This document shows positions 1-12,396 of a DNA stretch of 64,000 bases, piece by piece. A program made the translations under genes and the position numbers. The notes under the pieces are model-generated. The model saw only the letters and a list, made by a program, of their open reading frames with translations, was not told the DNA's origin and did no database searches. How positions within the stretch are numbered: the stretch's first letter is position 1; each line of letters starts with the position of its first letter. The stretch lies in assembly GCF_024807845.1 (NCBI RefSeq), contig NZ_JANUEQ010000006.1, forward strand, positions 124,001 through 188,000, given 5' to 3'. Source of the stretch: Klebsiella sp. BIGb0407 (GTDB lineage: Bacteria; Pseudomonadota; Gammaproteobacteria; Enterobacterales; Enterobacteriaceae).

Positions 1-406
1 GGCGCGTGAAACCGGCCGTGAGCTGGAGCTCTCAGATATCGTTATCGAACCCGTCCTGCCAGCTGATTTTGATAGCAGCGGTGATGTTGAGAGCTTTATG
101 GCGCGTCTGGGACAACTGGACGAGGCTTTTGTCCTGCGTGCCGCAGAAGCGCGTGAACAAGGCAAGGTTCTGCGTTACGTTGGTTTGATTGAAGAGACCG
201 GTCTGTGTACTGTGAAAATTGCTGCTGTTGATGGTAACGATCCACTGTTCAAAGTGAAAAACGGTGAGAATGCGCTGGCCTTCTACAGCCAGTACTATCA
301 ACCGATCCCACTGGTTCTGCGTGGTTATGGCGCCGGGAATGATGTTACCGCTGCGGGCGTATTTGCTGATTTATTACGCACCCTGTCATGGAAGTTAGGA
401 GTTTAA
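1..406 (+). CDS. thrA: Aspartokinase I / homoserine dehydrogenase I, C-terminal fragment
   Basis: Only the last ~134 codons are in the window; the reading frame is open from base 2 to the TAA at 404-406. The residues (for example [18 protein letters not shown] near the end) match the C-terminal part of the bifunctional ThrA homoserine dehydrogenase domain, which reduces aspartate semialdehyde to homoserine with NADPH. One base separates its stop from the thrB start, the usual thrABC operon arrangement. The aspartokinase domain, the regulatory ACT domains and the thrL attenuator lie upstream of the window and cannot be judged. Confidence 0.97.
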   Translation, partial: ARETGRELELSDIVIEPVLPADFDSSGDVESFMARLGQLDEAFVLRAAEAREQGKVLRYVGLIEETGLCTVKIAAVDGNDPLFKVKNGENALAFYSQYYQPIPLVLRGYGAGNDVTAAGVFADLLRTLSWKLGV

Positions 407-407
407 A

Positions 408-1337
408 ATGGTTAAAGTCTATGCCCCCGCTTCCAGTGCCAATATGAGTGTTGGTTTTGATGTTCTGGGTGCGGCAGTTTCTCCGATAGATGGCTCCCAT
501 CTGGGTGACTATGTGACAGTCGAAGCGGCTGACAAGTTTAGTCTGACCAATCTGGGGCGTTTTGCCCGTAATCTGCCGACGAGGCCCGATCAGAATATTG
601 TCTATCAGTGCTGGGAAATTTTTTGCCGGGAAATCGGTAAAGAAATCCCCGTTGCGATGACGCTTGAGAAAAATATGCCGATAGGCTCTGGTCTCGGATC
701 GAGTGCCTGTTCAGTGGTCGCAGGTTTGATGGCGATGAATGAATTTTGCGGTAAACCCGTCAGTGATACCCGTTTACTGGCGCTGATGGGGGAGCTGGAA
801 GGGCGTATCTCCGGCAGCGTTCACTATGACAATGTTGCCCCTTGTTTCCTTGGCGGCATGCAGCTGATGATCGAAGAAAACGACATCATCAGCCAGTCAG
901 TGCCTTGCTTTGATAACTGGCTATGGGTATTAGCCTATCCGGGAATTAAAGTTTCCACCGCTGAAGCGCGAGCAATTCTGCCTGCCCAGTATCGCCGCCA
1001 GGACTGTATCAGTCATGGCCGTCATCTGGCTGGCTTTATTCACGCCTGTTATACCAGGCAGCCACTGCTGGCGGCAAAATTGATGCAGGATGTGATTGCC
1101 GAGCCTTATCGGGCAAAATTATTACCCGGCTTTGATAAAGCCCGCCAGGCCGTAGCGGATATCGGCGCTCTGGCAAGCGGCATCTCGGGTTCCGGCCCGA
1201 CCTTATTTGCGCTGTGCGATAATTTAGATACCGCACAACGTACGGCTGACTGGCTTGGCCAACACTATTTGCAGAACCAGGAAGGTTTTGTACATATTTG
1301 CCGTTTGGATACGGCCGGCGCACGAGTTTTGGGATAA
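408..1337 (+). CDS. thrB: Homoserine kinase
   Basis: GHMP-family kinase of 309 residues, the normal length. It phosphorylates homoserine to O-phosphohomoserine with ATP, the fourth step from aspartate to threonine. The glycine/serine-rich phosphate loop [10 protein letters not shown] is near residue 90, the N-terminal motif [14 protein letters not shown] is present, and the C-terminal [12 protein letters not shown] motif is intact. AGGAG lies a few bases before the ATG. It is one base after thrA and three bases before thrC, so the three genes are translated from one message. Confidence 0.98.
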   Translation: MVKVYAPASSANMSVGFDVLGAAVSPIDGSHLGDYVTVEAADKFSLTNLGRFARNLPTRPDQNIVYQCWEIFCREIGKEIPVAMTLEKNMPIGSGLGSSACSVVAGLMAMNEFCGKPVSDTRLLALMGELEGRISGSVHYDNVAPCFLGGMQLMIEENDIISQSVPCFDNWLWVLAYPGIKVSTAEARAILPAQYRRQDCISHGRHLAGFIHACYTRQPLLAAKLMQDVIAEPYRAKLLPGFDKARQAVADIGALASGISGSGPTLFALCDNLDTAQRTADWLGQHYLQNQEGFVHICRLDTAGARVLG

Positions 1338-1340
1338 CGA

Positions 1341-2624
1341 ATGAAACTGTATAACCTTAAAGATAACACCGAGCAGGTCACTTTCGCACAAGCCATCACC
1401 CAGGGTCTTGGCAGACTACAAGGCCTGTTTTTCCCTGACGCTTTACCAGAGTTCTCTCGCTCTGAAATAGACGCCATGCTGGAAATGGACTTTGTCAGTC
1501 GTAGCAGCAAAATTCTCGGTGCTTTTATCGGCGAAGAGATCCCACAAGAAGCCCTGGCTGCACGTGTTGCCGCAGCCTTTGCTTTCCCGGCCCCGGTGAA
1601 AATGGTTGAGCCTGATGTCGGCTGTCTGGAACTGTTCCATGGCCCGACTCTGGCGTTTAAAGACTTCGGTGGCCGCTTTATGGCGCAGATGCTGACGCTC
1701 ATCAGTGATAAGCCGGTCACTATTTTAACGGCGACTTCGGGTGATACCGGGGCTGCGGTTGCTCATGCCTTCTACGGGCTACCAAACGTAAAAGTCGTGA
1801 TTCTTTATCCAAACGGAAAAATCAGCCCGTTGCAGGAGAAGTTATTCTGTACCCTCGGTGGCAACATTGAAACCGTGGCGATTGATGGTGATTTTGACGC
1901 CTGCCAGGCGTTGGTTAAACAGGCTTTTGACGACGAAGAATTAAAAGTGGCATTGGGTCTTAACTCTGCTAACTCAATTAATATCAGTCGTTTACTGGCT
2001 CAGATTTGTTATTATTTTGAAGCGGTAGCGCAGTTGCCAGCAGATGTACGTGACCAACTGGTGATTTCAGTACCAAGCGGTAACTTTGGTGATTTGACGG
2101 CTGGCCTGCTGGCTAAATCATTAGGCCTGCCGGTTAAGCGCTTTATTGCTGCCACCAATGCCAATGATACAGTGCCCCGTTTCCTCGCCGAAGGGCAGTG
2201 GAAGCCAAAAGCGACGGTTGCCACACTGTCTAACGCGATGGATGTCAGCCAGCCAAATAACTGGCCGCGTGTTGAAGAGCTGTTCCGCCGTAAAGGCTGG
2301 CCTCTGAATGAGCTGGGCTACGAAGCGGTCAGCGATGAAACTACGCAAGAAACCATGCGTGAGCTGCAAGGCAAGGGTTACATCTCTGAACCCCATGCGG
2401 CAATTGCTTATCGTGCACTGCGCGACCAGTTACAGGCGGGCGAGTTTGGTCTGTTCCTGGGGACTGCGCATCCGGCGAAGTTTAAAGAGAGCGTGGAAGA
2501 GATCCTCGGTCAAACCTTGCCTCTGCCAGAAGAACTGGCTTCCCGTGCTGACCTGGAATTACTGTCACATTATTTGCCTGCAGATTACGCCGCATTGCGT
2601 GACCTGATGATGGGTAAAGCCTGA
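1341..2624 (+). CDS. thrC: Threonine synthase
   Basis: PLP-dependent enzyme of 427 residues converting O-phosphohomoserine to threonine and phosphate, the last step of the pathway. The cofactor lysine lies in the motif GPTLAFKDFGGRF at about residue 107, and the PLP phosphate-binding glycines and the SGDTGAA motif follow at about residue 130. The length equals the E. coli enzyme (428). It is the last gene of thrABC, followed by two hairpins. In E. coli yaaX follows; here it is absent and the convergent yaaA comes directly. Confidence 0.98.
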   Translation: MKLYNLKDNTEQVTFAQAITQGLGRLQGLFFPDALPEFSRSEIDAMLEMDFVSRSSKILGAFIGEEIPQEALAARVAAAFAFPAPVKMVEPDVGCLELFHGPTLAFKDFGGRFMAQMLTLISDKPVTILTATSGDTGAAVAHAFYGLPNVKVVILYPNGKISPLQEKLFCTLGGNIETVAIDGDFDACQALVKQAFDDEELKVALGLNSANSINISRLLAQICYYFEAVAQLPADVRDQLVISVPSGNFGDLTAGLLAKSLGLPVKRFIAATNANDTVPRFLAEGQWKPKATVATLSNAMDVSQPNNWPRVEELFRRKGWPLNELGYEAVSDETTQETMRELQGKGYISEPHAAIAYRALRDQLQAGEFGLFLGTAHPAKFKESVEEILGQTLPLPEELASRADLELLSHYLPADYAALRDLMMGKA

Positions 2625-2652
2625 CCATCAGTGAAAACTTAAGATAAAACAG

Positions 2653-2684
2653 AGCGGTCAGGGAATTGATTACTGACCGCTTTA
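2653..2684 (+). terminator. Hairpin after thrC
   Basis: Inverted repeat AGCGGTCAG ... CTGACCGCT with an 11-base loop about 30 bp after the thrC stop, followed by a short T-rich stretch. It probably ends the threonine operon transcript; the U tract is weak. Confidence 0.55.
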
Positions 2685-2724
2685 TCCGCCAGACGTGGAA
2701 GGATAGGTTTTATCCGCAATCCCA

Positions 2725-2751
2725 AACGCCAGTCTGACTGGCGTTTTTTAT
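2725..2751 (+). terminator. Intrinsic terminator between thrC and yaaA
   Basis: Perfect 9-bp stem AACGCCAGT / ACTGGCGTT with a CTG loop and a run of six T on the + strand. It backs up the first hairpin and touches the 3' end of the convergent yaaA gene. Confidence 0.8.
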
Positions 2752-3521
2752 TGCTCCGTGCGTTTAAATACCAACTCATTCTGCTGTGAAGCAGACTCGT
2801 CGAAAGCGTAGCCTTCAAGATTAAAGTCTTTCAGCTGCTCAGGGCGCGTTAAGCGATTCTGGATGATATAGCGGCTCATCAGCCCACGCGCTTTTTTCGC
2901 ATAGAAGCTAATCACCTTAAAGTTACCGTTCTTCTCATCAAGAAATACCGGTTTGATTATCTCTGCATCCAGCTGACGCGGTTTAACGGATTTAAAGTAT
3001 TCATCAGAGGCGAGGTTAATCAGCACATTATCGCCCTGGTCTGCCAGCGCCTGGTTAAGCTTGTCGGTGATAACCGTGTTCCAGAAATGATACAAGTCCT
3101 TGCCACCAGGGTTATTAAGCCGAATCCCCATTTCCAGGCGGTAAGGTTGCATTAAGTCTAGCGGGCGCAGCACACCATAGAGGCCGGACAACATCCGTAG
3201 ATGCTGCTGGGCGAAATCGAAATCCTCTTCACTGAAGTTCTCAGCTTGCAAACCGGTATAGACATCGCCTTTAAATGCCAGAATCGCCTGACGGGCATTG
3301 TCCGGGGTAAATTCGGGCTGCCATTCGTTAAAGCGGGTGGCGTTTAACGAGGCGATTTTGTCGCTGACGCCCATAAGCGACGATATTTGTGGCGCACTGA
3401 GGGTACGAGCGACGTCAATTAATTGCTGTGAATACGCCAGCAGTTCAGGCTGTGTATAACGCTGGGTCGCTAAATCACTTTGGTAATCCAGTGTCTTGGC
3501 GGGTGAAATCAGAATTAACAT
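2748..3521 (-). CDS. yaaA: YaaA, peroxide stress protein (UPF0246)
   Basis: 257-residue protein beginning [15 protein letters not shown], the signature start of the YaaA/UPF0246 family, and of normal family length. In E. coli YaaA is induced by OxyR and lowers intracellular free iron under hydrogen peroxide stress; its DNA-binding fold is helix-hairpin-helix-like. The biochemical activity is not settled. It is convergent with thrC and divergent from talB, with about 360 bp between them where E. coli has yaaJ. Confidence 0.95.
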   Translation of the reverse strand: MLILISPAKTLDYQSDLATQRYTQPELLAYSQQLIDVARTLSAPQISSLMGVSDKIASLNATRFNEWQPEFTPDNARQAILAFKGDVYTGLQAENFSEEDFDFAQQHLRMLSGLYGVLRPLDLMQPYRLEMGIRLNNPGGKDLYHFWNTVITDKLNQALADQGDNVLINLASDEYFKSVKPRQLDAEIIKPVFLDEKNGNFKVISFYAKKARGLMSRYIIQNRLTRPEQLKDFNLEGYAFDESASQQNELVFKRTEQ

Positions 3522-3887
3522 GTTCGTTCCTCGCTGTGTGAGCCACTACTTTAACAAATTTTTGCACTCCATCGGCCAATCGCTGCGATAAGGCAGGGGT
3601 TTTATTTGCTGATTAGTGCCTTCACTGATGATTTCTGGCGCCTGATACCCTAAATTTGCTGTAAGCATTCAGCGATATGACTTTTTGCAGAGAGTTATCA
3701 AGCAGACTGTGGCGAATACCGGGTTATTTAGTGAAGTTATAGCTTACTGGCAGGCTGTTTCTACGCTAATTATACTCTTTGCGATGTGAGCGGCGTATCG
3801 CGGTTGCACCTCGCTTAAGGCGTGATATTATCAATGGATAATTAGTTACCTATCCCTAACTGCTAGACTCAAAGAGAAATACTGACT
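3522..3887. other. Intergenic region yaaA-talB, yaaJ absent
   Basis: About 366 bp without a gene. In E. coli the sodium/alanine symporter gene yaaJ occupies this slot; no remnant of it is visible here. The right end holds the talB promoter. The AT-rich middle shows no clear structure. Confidence 0.6.
3804..3831 (+). promoter_or_regulatory. Likely talB promoter
   Basis: TTGCAC and TATTAT separated by 16 bp, 57 bp before the talB start codon. This is a good match to a sigma-70 promoter and the only strong one in the upstream region. Confidence 0.6.
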
Positions 3888-4841
3888 ATGACGGATAAAT
3901 TAACTGCTCTGCGTCAACTCACCACCGTGGTTGCTGACACGGGTGATATTGCGGCGATGAAACTGTACAAACCGCAAGACGCAACGACTAACCCTTCACT
4001 TATCCTTAACGCAGCACAAATTCCTGAGTACCGCCCACTGATTGATGACGCGATTGCTTTTGCTCGTAGCCAGAGCAGCGATCGTGCACAGCAAGTTATT
4101 GATGCAAGTGACAAACTGGCGGTAAATATCGGTCTGGAAATTCTGAAACTGGTTCCTGGCCGTATTTCTACTGAAGTTGATGCGCGTCTGTCTTATGACA
4201 CCGAAGGCAGCATTGTTAAAGCCAAACACCTGATCAAACTGTATAACGATGCGGGTATCAGCAACGATCGTATCCTGATCAAACTGGCTTCAACCTGGCA
4301 GGGTATCCGTGCTGCCGAGCAGCTGGAAAAAGAAGGCATCAACTGTAACCTGACTCTGCTGTTCTCCTTCGCTCAGGCTCGCGCTTGTGCTGAAGCGGGT
4401 GTATTCCTGATCTCTCCATTCGTTGGCCGTATTCTGGACTGGTACAAAGCGAATACCGACAAGAAAGAATATGCTGCAAACGAAGATCCAGGCGTGGTTT
4501 CTGTTAGCGAAATCTATCAGTACTACAAAGAACACGGTTACGAAACCGTGGTGATGGGCGCAAGCTTCCGTAATATCGGTGAAATCATCGAACTGGCTGG
4601 CTGTGACCGTCTGACTATCGCTCCTGGACTGCTGAAAGAGCTGTCAGAAAGCGAAGGTCCTCTGGAGCGTAAACTGAGCTACACCGGCGAAGTTAAAGCG
4701 CGCCCAGCTCGTATCACTGAAGCCCAGTTCCTGTGGCAGCACAACCAGGATCCTATGGCAGTAGACAAACTGGCGGACGGTATCCGTAAGTTTGCTATCG
4801 ACCAGGAAAAACTGGAAAAAATGATCGGCGACCTGCTGTAA
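3888..4841 (+). CDS. talB: Transaldolase B
   Basis: Class I transaldolase of 317 residues, the length of E. coli TalB. In the non-oxidative pentose phosphate pathway it moves a dihydroxyacetone unit from sedoheptulose 7-phosphate to glyceraldehyde 3-phosphate. The Schiff-base lysine lies in [12 protein letters not shown] near residue 132, and the N-terminal signature [10 protein letters not shown] is present. AGAGAAA precedes the ATG. Codon use is strongly biased, as expected for a highly expressed gene. It has its own promoter and terminator. Confidence 0.98.
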   Translation: MTDKLTALRQLTTVVADTGDIAAMKLYKPQDATTNPSLILNAAQIPEYRPLIDDAIAFARSQSSDRAQQVIDASDKLAVNIGLEILKLVPGRISTEVDARLSYDTEGSIVKAKHLIKLYNDAGISNDRILIKLASTWQGIRAAEQLEKEGINCNLTLLFSFAQARACAEAGVFLISPFVGRILDWYKANTDKKEYAANEDPGVVSVSEIYQYYKEHGYETVVMGASFRNIGEIIELAGCDRLTIAPGLLKELSESEGPLERKLSYTGEVKARPARITEAQFLWQHNQDPMAVDKLADGIRKFAIDQEKLEKMIGDLL

Positions 4842-4848
4842 TCATTTG

Positions 4849-4880
4849 GCGTGACTGGCTCCGGCTGGTCACGCTTTTAT
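4849..4880 (+). terminator. talB terminator
   Basis: GC-rich hairpin GCGTGAC...GTCACGC followed by TTTTATTGTTTT, starting 8 bp after the talB stop. Confidence 0.85.
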
Positions 4881-4954
4881 TGTTTTACTCTGTTTGTCTC
4901 CCCTTTCCCGATGTATTATTCCAGCTAACCGTTCCCTTCTAGTTTGGAAATTAT

Positions 4955-5539
4955 ATGAATACACTCCGTGTTGGATTAGTGTCTGTCTCCGATCGCGCTT
5001 CAAGTGGTGTTTATCAGGACAAAGGGATCCCCGCACTCGAAGAGTGGTTAGCACAAGCGTTAACTTCACCCTTTCAAGTAGAAACTCGCCTTATCCCCGA
5101 TGAACAACCGATTATTGAGCAAACGCTTTGTGAGCTGGTTGATGAGATGGGCTGTCATTTAGTTCTCACCACCGGGGGAACCGGCCCCGCACGTCGCGAT
5201 GTTACGCCTGATGCCACGCTGGCGATTGCCGATCGCATTATGCCGGGATTTGGTGAACAGATGCGGCAGATAAGCTTAAACTTCGTTCCCACCGCGATTC
5301 TTTCCAGACAAACGGGCGTTATCCGTAAGCAGGCATTGATCCTTAATTTACCGGGTCAGCCAAAGTCTATTAAGGAAACCCTGGAAGGAGTCAGGAATGA
5401 GCAGGGTAAAGTGACTGTTTCCGGTATTTTTGCCAGCGTACCGTATTGTATACAGCTGCTTGATGGTCCTTATGTTGAAACAAATGACCAGGTTGTCGCC
5501 TCTTTTCGCCCAAAAAGTGCGATTCGCGAAATAAAATAG
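4955..5539 (+). CDS. mog: Molybdopterin adenylyltransferase
   Basis: 194-residue MoaB/Mog-fold protein that adenylates molybdopterin before molybdenum insertion. The family's TTGGTGPARRDVTPD motif is near residues 72-86, and the N-terminal GLVSVSDRAS is also typical. The length is one residue short of E. coli Mog. It is downstream of the talB terminator and so has its own promoter. A transporter gene of unknown substrate follows on the same strand after 127 bp. Confidence 0.97.
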   Translation: MNTLRVGLVSVSDRASSGVYQDKGIPALEEWLAQALTSPFQVETRLIPDEQPIIEQTLCELVDEMGCHLVLTTGGTGPARRDVTPDATLAIADRIMPGFGEQMRQISLNFVPTAILSRQTGVIRKQALILNLPGQPKSIKETLEGVRNEQGKVTVSGIFASVPYCIQLLDGPYVETNDQVVASFRPKSAIREIK

Positions 5540-5666
5540 CAAATGTACTAAATAAGCAACATAAAATGTGGCTGGGGTGGAGTGTTAATGATTAACTGAT
5601 ATAGTAATTTTTTCTTTACGGATATCAGGTATTTTTTTTAATACTCTCATCAATTTATGGTTGCCT

Positions 5667-6977
5667 ATGTCGCAAATTCATGCAAGACCTCTGAACGCTC
5701 AGGACTATAAAACGTTATCTCTTGCCGCCCTTGGCGGCGCGCTTGAGTTCTACGATTTTATTATCTTTGTTTTCTTTACTACCGTGCTGGGAGCGCTGTT
5801 CTTCCCGCCTGATATTCCTGAGTGGTTACGTCAGCTACAGACCTTCGGTATTTTTGCCGCCGGTTATCTGGCTCGTCCTCTGGGCGGCATTATCATGGCA
5901 CACTTTGGTGATCTGCTCGGCCGTAAGAAAATGTTCACTTTAAGTATCTTGCTGATGGCTTTGCCGACGCTGGCGATTGGTCTGCTTCCTACCTATGAAA
6001 CGATAGGTATTATGGCGCCAATATTACTGCTGTTGATGCGCGTCTTACAGGGAGCCGCTATTGGCGGTGAAGTACCTGGTGCATGGGTGTTTGTGGCAGA
6101 GCACGTACCCTATAAGCGGATTGGTATCGCCTGCGGCACGCTGACGGCGGGTCTGACTATTGGTATTTTAATCGGCTCCATTGTCGCGACAATTATCAAT
6201 ACCTCGATGACGCGCGAAGCGATTCACGATGGTGGCTGGCGTATACCCTTCTTTCTCGGCGGCATTTTTGGTCTGTTTGCTATGTACCTGCGCCGCTGGC
6301 TGGAAGAAACCCCGGTCTTTGTTGAAATGCAGAAAAGAAAAGCGCTTGCGGAAGAGCTGCCGCTTAAATCTGTCATCGTGGGTCATAAAAAATCTATCGT
6401 CGTATCGATGTTCCTGACATGGTTATTGTCAGCAGGTATCGTGGTGGTGATTCTGATGGCACCGGTATGGCTGCAAACACAGCTTAACATCGCCCCGGCG
6501 CTTACGTTGAAGGCAAACAGTATCGCCATCGTTCTCTTGTCGGTGGGTTGCATTGTCTACGGTCTGGCAGCCGATCGTTTTGGCGCCAGTAAAACATTTA
6601 TTGTCGGCAGTTTACTGCTCTGTGTCTGTAGCTGGATGTTTTACCATCTGGTTTCCGTGTATCCGGAATACCTGTTTGCACTTTACGGGATGGTGGGATT
6701 CAGTGTCGGCATTGTCGGGGCTGTACCTTACGTTATGGTTCGTGCTTTCCCCGCTGAAGTCCGCTTTACCGGGCTCTCTTTCTCCTACAACGTCTCTTAC
6801 GCTATTTTCGGCGGCCTGACGCCGATAGTCGTGACGTTAATGATGAAAGTCTCGCCGTTAGCACCTGCATGGTATGTACTGGCCTTGGGATGCGTGGGGC
6901 TGGTGATAGGTATTCTATTACGTAAAGATATAAATCATGAGAACACGGTGCTGAATAAGCCTGCTGCTCAGTCATAA
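5667..6977 (+). CDS. MFS transporter, metabolite:H+ symporter type
   Basis: 436-residue membrane protein with about 12 hydrophobic segments. The MFS loop signature AHFGDLLGRKKMF follows helix 2, and the N-terminal ALGGALEFYDF motif is typical of the metabolite:proton symporter (ProP/ShiA/YhjE-like) subfamily. The substrate cannot be told. I use the ATG at 5667 (MSQIHAR...); a TTG two codons earlier is possible, and neither has a strong ribosome site. The gene is absent from this position in E. coli K-12. A strong hairpin terminator separates it from the convergent satP. Confidence 0.88.
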   Translation: MSQIHARPLNAQDYKTLSLAALGGALEFYDFIIFVFFTTVLGALFFPPDIPEWLRQLQTFGIFAAGYLARPLGGIIMAHFGDLLGRKKMFTLSILLMALPTLAIGLLPTYETIGIMAPILLLLMRVLQGAAIGGEVPGAWVFVAEHVPYKRIGIACGTLTAGLTIGILIGSIVATIINTSMTREAIHDGGWRIPFFLGGIFGLFAMYLRRWLEETPVFVEMQKRKALAEELPLKSVIVGHKKSIVVSMFLTWLLSAGIVVVILMAPVWLQTQLNIAPALTLKANSIAIVLLSVGCIVYGLAADRFGASKTFIVGSLLLCVCSWMFYHLVSVYPEYLFALYGMVGFSVGIVGAVPYVMVRAFPAEVRFTGLSFSYNVSYAIFGGLTPIVVTLMMKVSPLAPAWYVLALGCVGLVIGILLRKDINHENTVLNKPAAQS

Positions 6978-6985
6978 CCGACCTA

Positions 6986-7020
6986 AAAAAACGGGGAAAC
7001 ATAATGTTTCCCCGTTTTTT
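6986..7020. terminator. Bidirectional terminator MFS/satP
   Basis: Stem ACGGGGAAACA / TGTTTCCCCGT flanked by an A run on the left and a T run on the right, so it can stop transcription from both converging genes. Confidence 0.88.
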
Positions 7021-7032
7021 ATGAACGCGTAA

Positions 7033-7599
7033 TTATTTTTTTTCGCCTATTGGCAGGACAGTGCGACCAAACTGTTCGTTGAGCACTTCGCCCATTGCCA
7101 GATAAATAGCGCTGGCGCCACAAACGATTCCCACCCAGCCTGCGATGTGAGTAATGCTTTCATTACCAACAAAGTGAGCGATAGCGAGCAGAGCAAACAG
7201 AACTGTCAGGCTGCCAAAAACGAATTGCAGCATGCGAGGGCCGACGAGCGTGCCAAAGAACATAAACAGAGTGAATACACCCCATAAGGCCAGATAGGCG
7301 CCCATAAAATAGGTATCAGCTGGCGCACCCGCTCCCATTTTAGGTAACAGCCAGATGGCAACCAGAGTTAACCAGAACGCACCGTAAGAGGTAAAGGCGG
7401 TTAAACCGAAAGTATTTCCTTTTTTATATTCGAGCAGACCTGCAAAAATCTGTGCGATGCCACCAAAGAAAATACCCATCGCCATAATAAGGACATCAAG
7501 TTCAAAAAAACCGGCATTATGCAGATTGAGCAAAATTGTGGTCATCCCAAAGCCCATAAGGCCGAGGGGAGCGGGGTTGGCCAACTTAGTGTTACCCAT
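7033..7599 (-). CDS. satP: Acetate/succinate:proton symporter
   Basis: 188-residue inner-membrane protein with six hydrophobic segments, the normal length of SatP (YaaH). The family signature NPAPLGLMGFGMTT is at residues 8-21. It takes up acetate and succinate with protons and belongs to the AceTr/GPR1-FUN34 family. Complementary GAGGAATT lies before the start. In E. coli yaaW and yaaI lie between satP and dnaK; here only the dnaK promoter region does. Confidence 0.97.
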   Translation of the reverse strand: MGNTKLANPAPLGLMGFGMTTILLNLHNAGFFELDVLIMAMGIFFGGIAQIFAGLLEYKKGNTFGLTAFTSYGAFWLTLVAIWLLPKMGAGAPADTYFMGAYLALWGVFTLFMFFGTLVGPRMLQFVFGSLTVLFALLAIAHFVGNESITHIAGWVGIVCGASAIYLAMGEVLNEQFGRTVLPIGEKK

Positions 7600-7748
7600 A
7601 ATTCCTCTAAAAAGTTATCTGAAATGCAATAATAAGTGATTACCCGTTTCCGGTTATCCGGGAGCGGGGCGCGGCATAATAAGCAGACAGAGAGTTGCCG
7701 TCTATGATCTAAAGAGGGGAAAGAATAAAAATTTTTTTTCATCTCCCC

Positions 7749-7776
7749 CTTGATGGAAGTCTGTATGACCCCATCT
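7749..7776 (+). promoter_or_regulatory. dnaK heat-shock promoter P1 (sigma-32)
   Basis: CTTGATG and CCCCATCT are separated by 13 bp, matching the sigma-32 consensus (CTTGAAA, CCCCAT-T). They lie about 120 bp before the dnaK start, where E. coli dnaK P1 lies. Confidence 0.8.
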
Positions 7777-7821
7777 TGTATGCAACCGCGTTGTAGGACC
7801 TGAAAAAAAACGCTTCGGGCA

Positions 7822-7848
7822 GTTGAAATAAACGTATTTGCCCACATA
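7822..7848 (+). promoter_or_regulatory. dnaK heat-shock promoter P2 (sigma-32)
   Basis: GTTGAAA, 12 bp, then CCCACATA. The surrounding GGGCAGTTGAAA matches E. coli dnaK P2 as I remember it, including the short spacer. It lies about 50 bp before the start codon. Confidence 0.75.
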
Positions 7849-7895
7849 ACAGGTTCACAACCTAATGATGACGAATTTTTAGTGGAGACGTTCAG

Positions 7896-9812
<1,917 letters not shown>

Positions 9813-9839
9813 TCGCCCACTGAGCGGTTAATTCCTGAC

Positions 9840-9870
9840 ACGGGCGTTGAGGTTTATCCTCCACGCCCGT
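9840..9870 (+). terminator. Strong hairpin between dnaK and dnaJ
   Basis: Near-perfect stem ACGGGCGTTGAGG / CCTCCACGCCCGT with a short loop, followed by only TTTA. It may attenuate read-through or stabilise the dnaK 3' end. E. coli has an inverted repeat, and the small RNA tpke11, in this gap; I cannot tell whether an RNA is made here. Confidence 0.5.
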
Positions 9871-9898
9871 TTATGCATATTTAGGGCTAGAATAAGAG

Positions 9899-11032
9899 AT
9901 GGCTAAAAGAGATTACTACGAGATTTTAGGCGTTCCTAAATCAGCGGAAGAGCGTGAAATCAAAAAGGCGTATAAGCGTCTGGCGATGAAGTATCATCCG
10001 GATCGTAATCAGGGTGATAAAGACGCGGAAGAGAAATTCCGTGAAGTGAAAGAAGCCTACGAAATCCTCACCGATGACCAGAAGCGTGCGGCCTACGATC
10101 AATACGGCCATGCTGCATTCGAGCAAGGCGGTATGGGTGGCGGTGGTGGTTTCGGCGGTCAGGGTGCTGATTTCGGCGATATCTTTGGTGACGTTTTCGG
10201 TGACATCTTTGGTGGTGGTCGCCGTCAACGCTCCTCGCGTGGCGCAGACTTACGCTACAACATGGAGTTAACGTTAGAAGAAGCGGTTCGTGGCGTCACC
10301 AAAGAGATCCGTATCCCGACACTCGAAGAGTGTGAAGTCTGCGACGGTAGCGGAGCGAAATCTGGCTCTAAACCGCAAACCTGTCCAACCTGTCACGGCC
10401 AGGGCCAGGTTCATATGCGCCAGGGCTTCTTTACGGTGCAGCAGGCTTGTCCGCATTGTCAGGGTCGTGGAACCATTATTAAAGATCCGTGCAATACCTG
10501 TCATGGTCATGGCCGCGTTGAGAAGAATAAAACCCTGTCAGTGAAGATCCCGGCCGGGGTTGATACTGGAGACCGTATTCGTCTCACCGGCGAAGGTGAA
10601 GCTGGCGAAAATGGTGCACCAGCGGGCGATTTATATGTCCAGGTACAGGTCAAGCAGCACGCTATCTTTGAGCGTGACGGCAGTGACCTTCACTGTGAAG
10701 TACCGATTAACTTTGCTATGGCCGCATTGGGTGGGGAAATTGAAGTTCCTACACTTGATGGTCGTGTGAAACTGAAAGTCCCGGCAGAAACGCAAACCGG
10801 TAAACTGTTCAGAATGCGTGGCAAAGGGGTGAAATCGGTTCGCGGTGGTGCGCAGGGTGATTTACTGTGCCGGGTATATATTGAAACCCCCGTCAACCTG
10901 AATGACAAGCAGAAGAAATTGCTGCGTGAACTTGAAGAAAGCTTCGGTGGGCCGGCGGGTGAACATAACAGCCCGCGATCAAAAAGCTTTTTCGACGGCG
11001 TGAAAAAGTTCTTTGAAGATCTGACCCGCTAG
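9899..11032 (+). CDS. dnaJ: Co-chaperone DnaJ (Hsp40)
   Basis: 377-residue class I J protein. The J domain carries HPD in KYHPDRNQG near residues 33-35, and a Gly/Phe-rich linker runs from about 75 to 110. The zinc domain has four CxxCxGxG motifs ([32 protein letters not shown]), and the C-terminal substrate-binding domains follow. It stimulates DnaK ATPase and delivers clients. Read-through from the dnaK promoters probably supplies most expression; an efficient terminator follows. Confidence 0.99.
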   Translation: MAKRDYYEILGVPKSAEEREIKKAYKRLAMKYHPDRNQGDKDAEEKFREVKEAYEILTDDQKRAAYDQYGHAAFEQGGMGGGGGFGGQGADFGDIFGDVFGDIFGGGRRQRSSRGADLRYNMELTLEEAVRGVTKEIRIPTLEECEVCDGSGAKSGSKPQTCPTCHGQGQVHMRQGFFTVQQACPHCQGRGTIIKDPCNTCHGHGRVEKNKTLSVKIPAGVDTGDRIRLTGEGEAGENGAPAGDLYVQVQVKQHAIFERDGSDLHCEVPINFAMAALGGEIEVPTLDGRVKLKVPAETQTGKLFRMRGKGVKSVRGGAQGDLLCRVYIETPVNLNDKQKKLLRELEESFGGPAGEHNSPRSKSFFDGVKKFFEDLTR

Positions 11033-11044
11033 TTACCTGCTATA

Positions 11045-11083
11045 AAAAACCTGAACTATGTTAAGTGGTTCAGGTTTTTTTTT
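11045..11083 (+). terminator. dnaKJ operon terminator
   Basis: Stem AAACCTGAAC / GTTCAGGTTT followed by a run of nine T, starting 13 bp after the dnaJ stop. Confidence 0.9.
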
Positions 11084-11217
11084 GTCTGATATTACAGTTC
11101 GGTTATTCCGAGTTATCATGACAATATAACCTGCTTTTAGCGATTTGTTATTTTCGCTATCCTGTCAAACCAATAGCCTCTTACGTACAATTTATTATTT
11201 GGATAACTGAGTAAAAA

Positions 11218-12387
11218 ATGACGAAAACTCTACAGCGCTTTTTCCAGAATGATGCGGCGGGTGGTATTTGTTTGATTATCGCCGCTATTCTCGCCATGTT
11301 TTTAGCGAATTTTCATCTTACTGGTGCAGCCTATCAGGCCTTTCTCGATACGCCGGTAGAGATTCGCATCGGAACGCTTGATATCAGTAAAAACGTTCTG
11401 CTGTGGGTGAATGATGCACTTATGGCAGTATTTTTCCTGATGGTGGGCCTGGAAGTTAAACGCGAGATGGTACAGGGTTCGCTGGCCAGTCGTCGTCAGG
11501 CAGCATTTCCGGTTATTGCTGCTCTGGGGGGAATGGCGCTGCCTGCGCTGCTTTACCTGGCATTTAACTTCTCTGACCCTATCACGCGCGCAGGCTGGGC
11601 TATCCCGACCGCAACGGACATCGCTTTTGCCTTGGGTATTCTGGCATTACTGGGCAACAGAGTTCCGGTGGCGTTAAAAGTTTTTCTGATGGCACTGGCG
11701 ATTATTGATGATCTCGGGGCGATTATTATTATTGCCTTATTTTATACCAGCTCACTTTCCATGCTTTCTCTGGGGGTGGCGGCAGCAGCGATTGCAGTAC
11801 TGGCATTGCTGAATATTTTCAACGTACGGCGAACCGGGATCTATATCCTGGTCGGCATTATTTTATGGACGGCGGTATTAAAATCCGGCGTGCATGCCAC
11901 GCTGGCTGGCGTCATTCTGGGCTTCTTTATTCCGCTAAAAGAACACAACGGACGTTCAGCGTCGCAGGAGCTGGAACATGTTCTGCACCCCTGGGTCGCT
12001 TTCCTGATCCTGCCGCTGTTCGCCTTTGCTAACGCCGGAGTGGTGCTGTCAGGTGTCTCCCTGGGTTCTCTGACGTCATATCTGCCGCTCGGTATTATGG
12101 CCGGACTGATAATAGGTAAGCCGCTGGGCATCAGCTTATTCTGCTGGCTGGCACTGAAACTGAAACTGGCTTCATTGCCCGTTGGAACAAAGTTCAGCGA
12201 TATTATGGCAATTGGCGTGCTGTGCGGCATCGGCTTTACCATGTCGATTTTTATTACTTCACTGGCATTTGATGAACAGCACAGTGAACTCATCACGCTG
12301 GCTAAACTGGGTATTCTGTCAGGATCGTTACTGTCAGCGGTAATAGGTTATAGCATGTTAAAAGCGCGCTTTAAGGTGAAGGCATAA
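11218..12387 (+). CDS. nhaA: Na+/H+ antiporter NhaA
   Basis: 389-residue inner-membrane antiporter, the normal length, with about 12 hydrophobic helices. The ion-binding aspartates are visible in [16 protein letters not shown] (equivalent to Asp163/Asp164), and Asp133 lies in [11 protein letters not shown]. NhaA swaps two protons inward for one sodium outward and is the main protection against sodium and high pH. Its activator NhaR follows on the same strand after 62 bp. Confidence 0.98.
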   Translation: MTKTLQRFFQNDAAGGICLIIAAILAMFLANFHLTGAAYQAFLDTPVEIRIGTLDISKNVLLWVNDALMAVFFLMVGLEVKREMVQGSLASRRQAAFPVIAALGGMALPALLYLAFNFSDPITRAGWAIPTATDIAFALGILALLGNRVPVALKVFLMALAIIDDLGAIIIIALFYTSSLSMLSLGVAAAAIAVLALLNIFNVRRTGIYILVGIILWTAVLKSGVHATLAGVILGFFIPLKEHNGRSASQELEHVLHPWVAFLILPLFAFANAGVVLSGVSLGSLTSYLPLGIMAGLIIGKPLGISLFCWLALKLKLASLPVGTKFSDIMAIGVLCGIGFTMSIFITSLAFDEQHSELITLAKLGILSGSLLSAVIGYSMLKARFKVKA

Positions 12388-12396
12388 TCTTCCGGC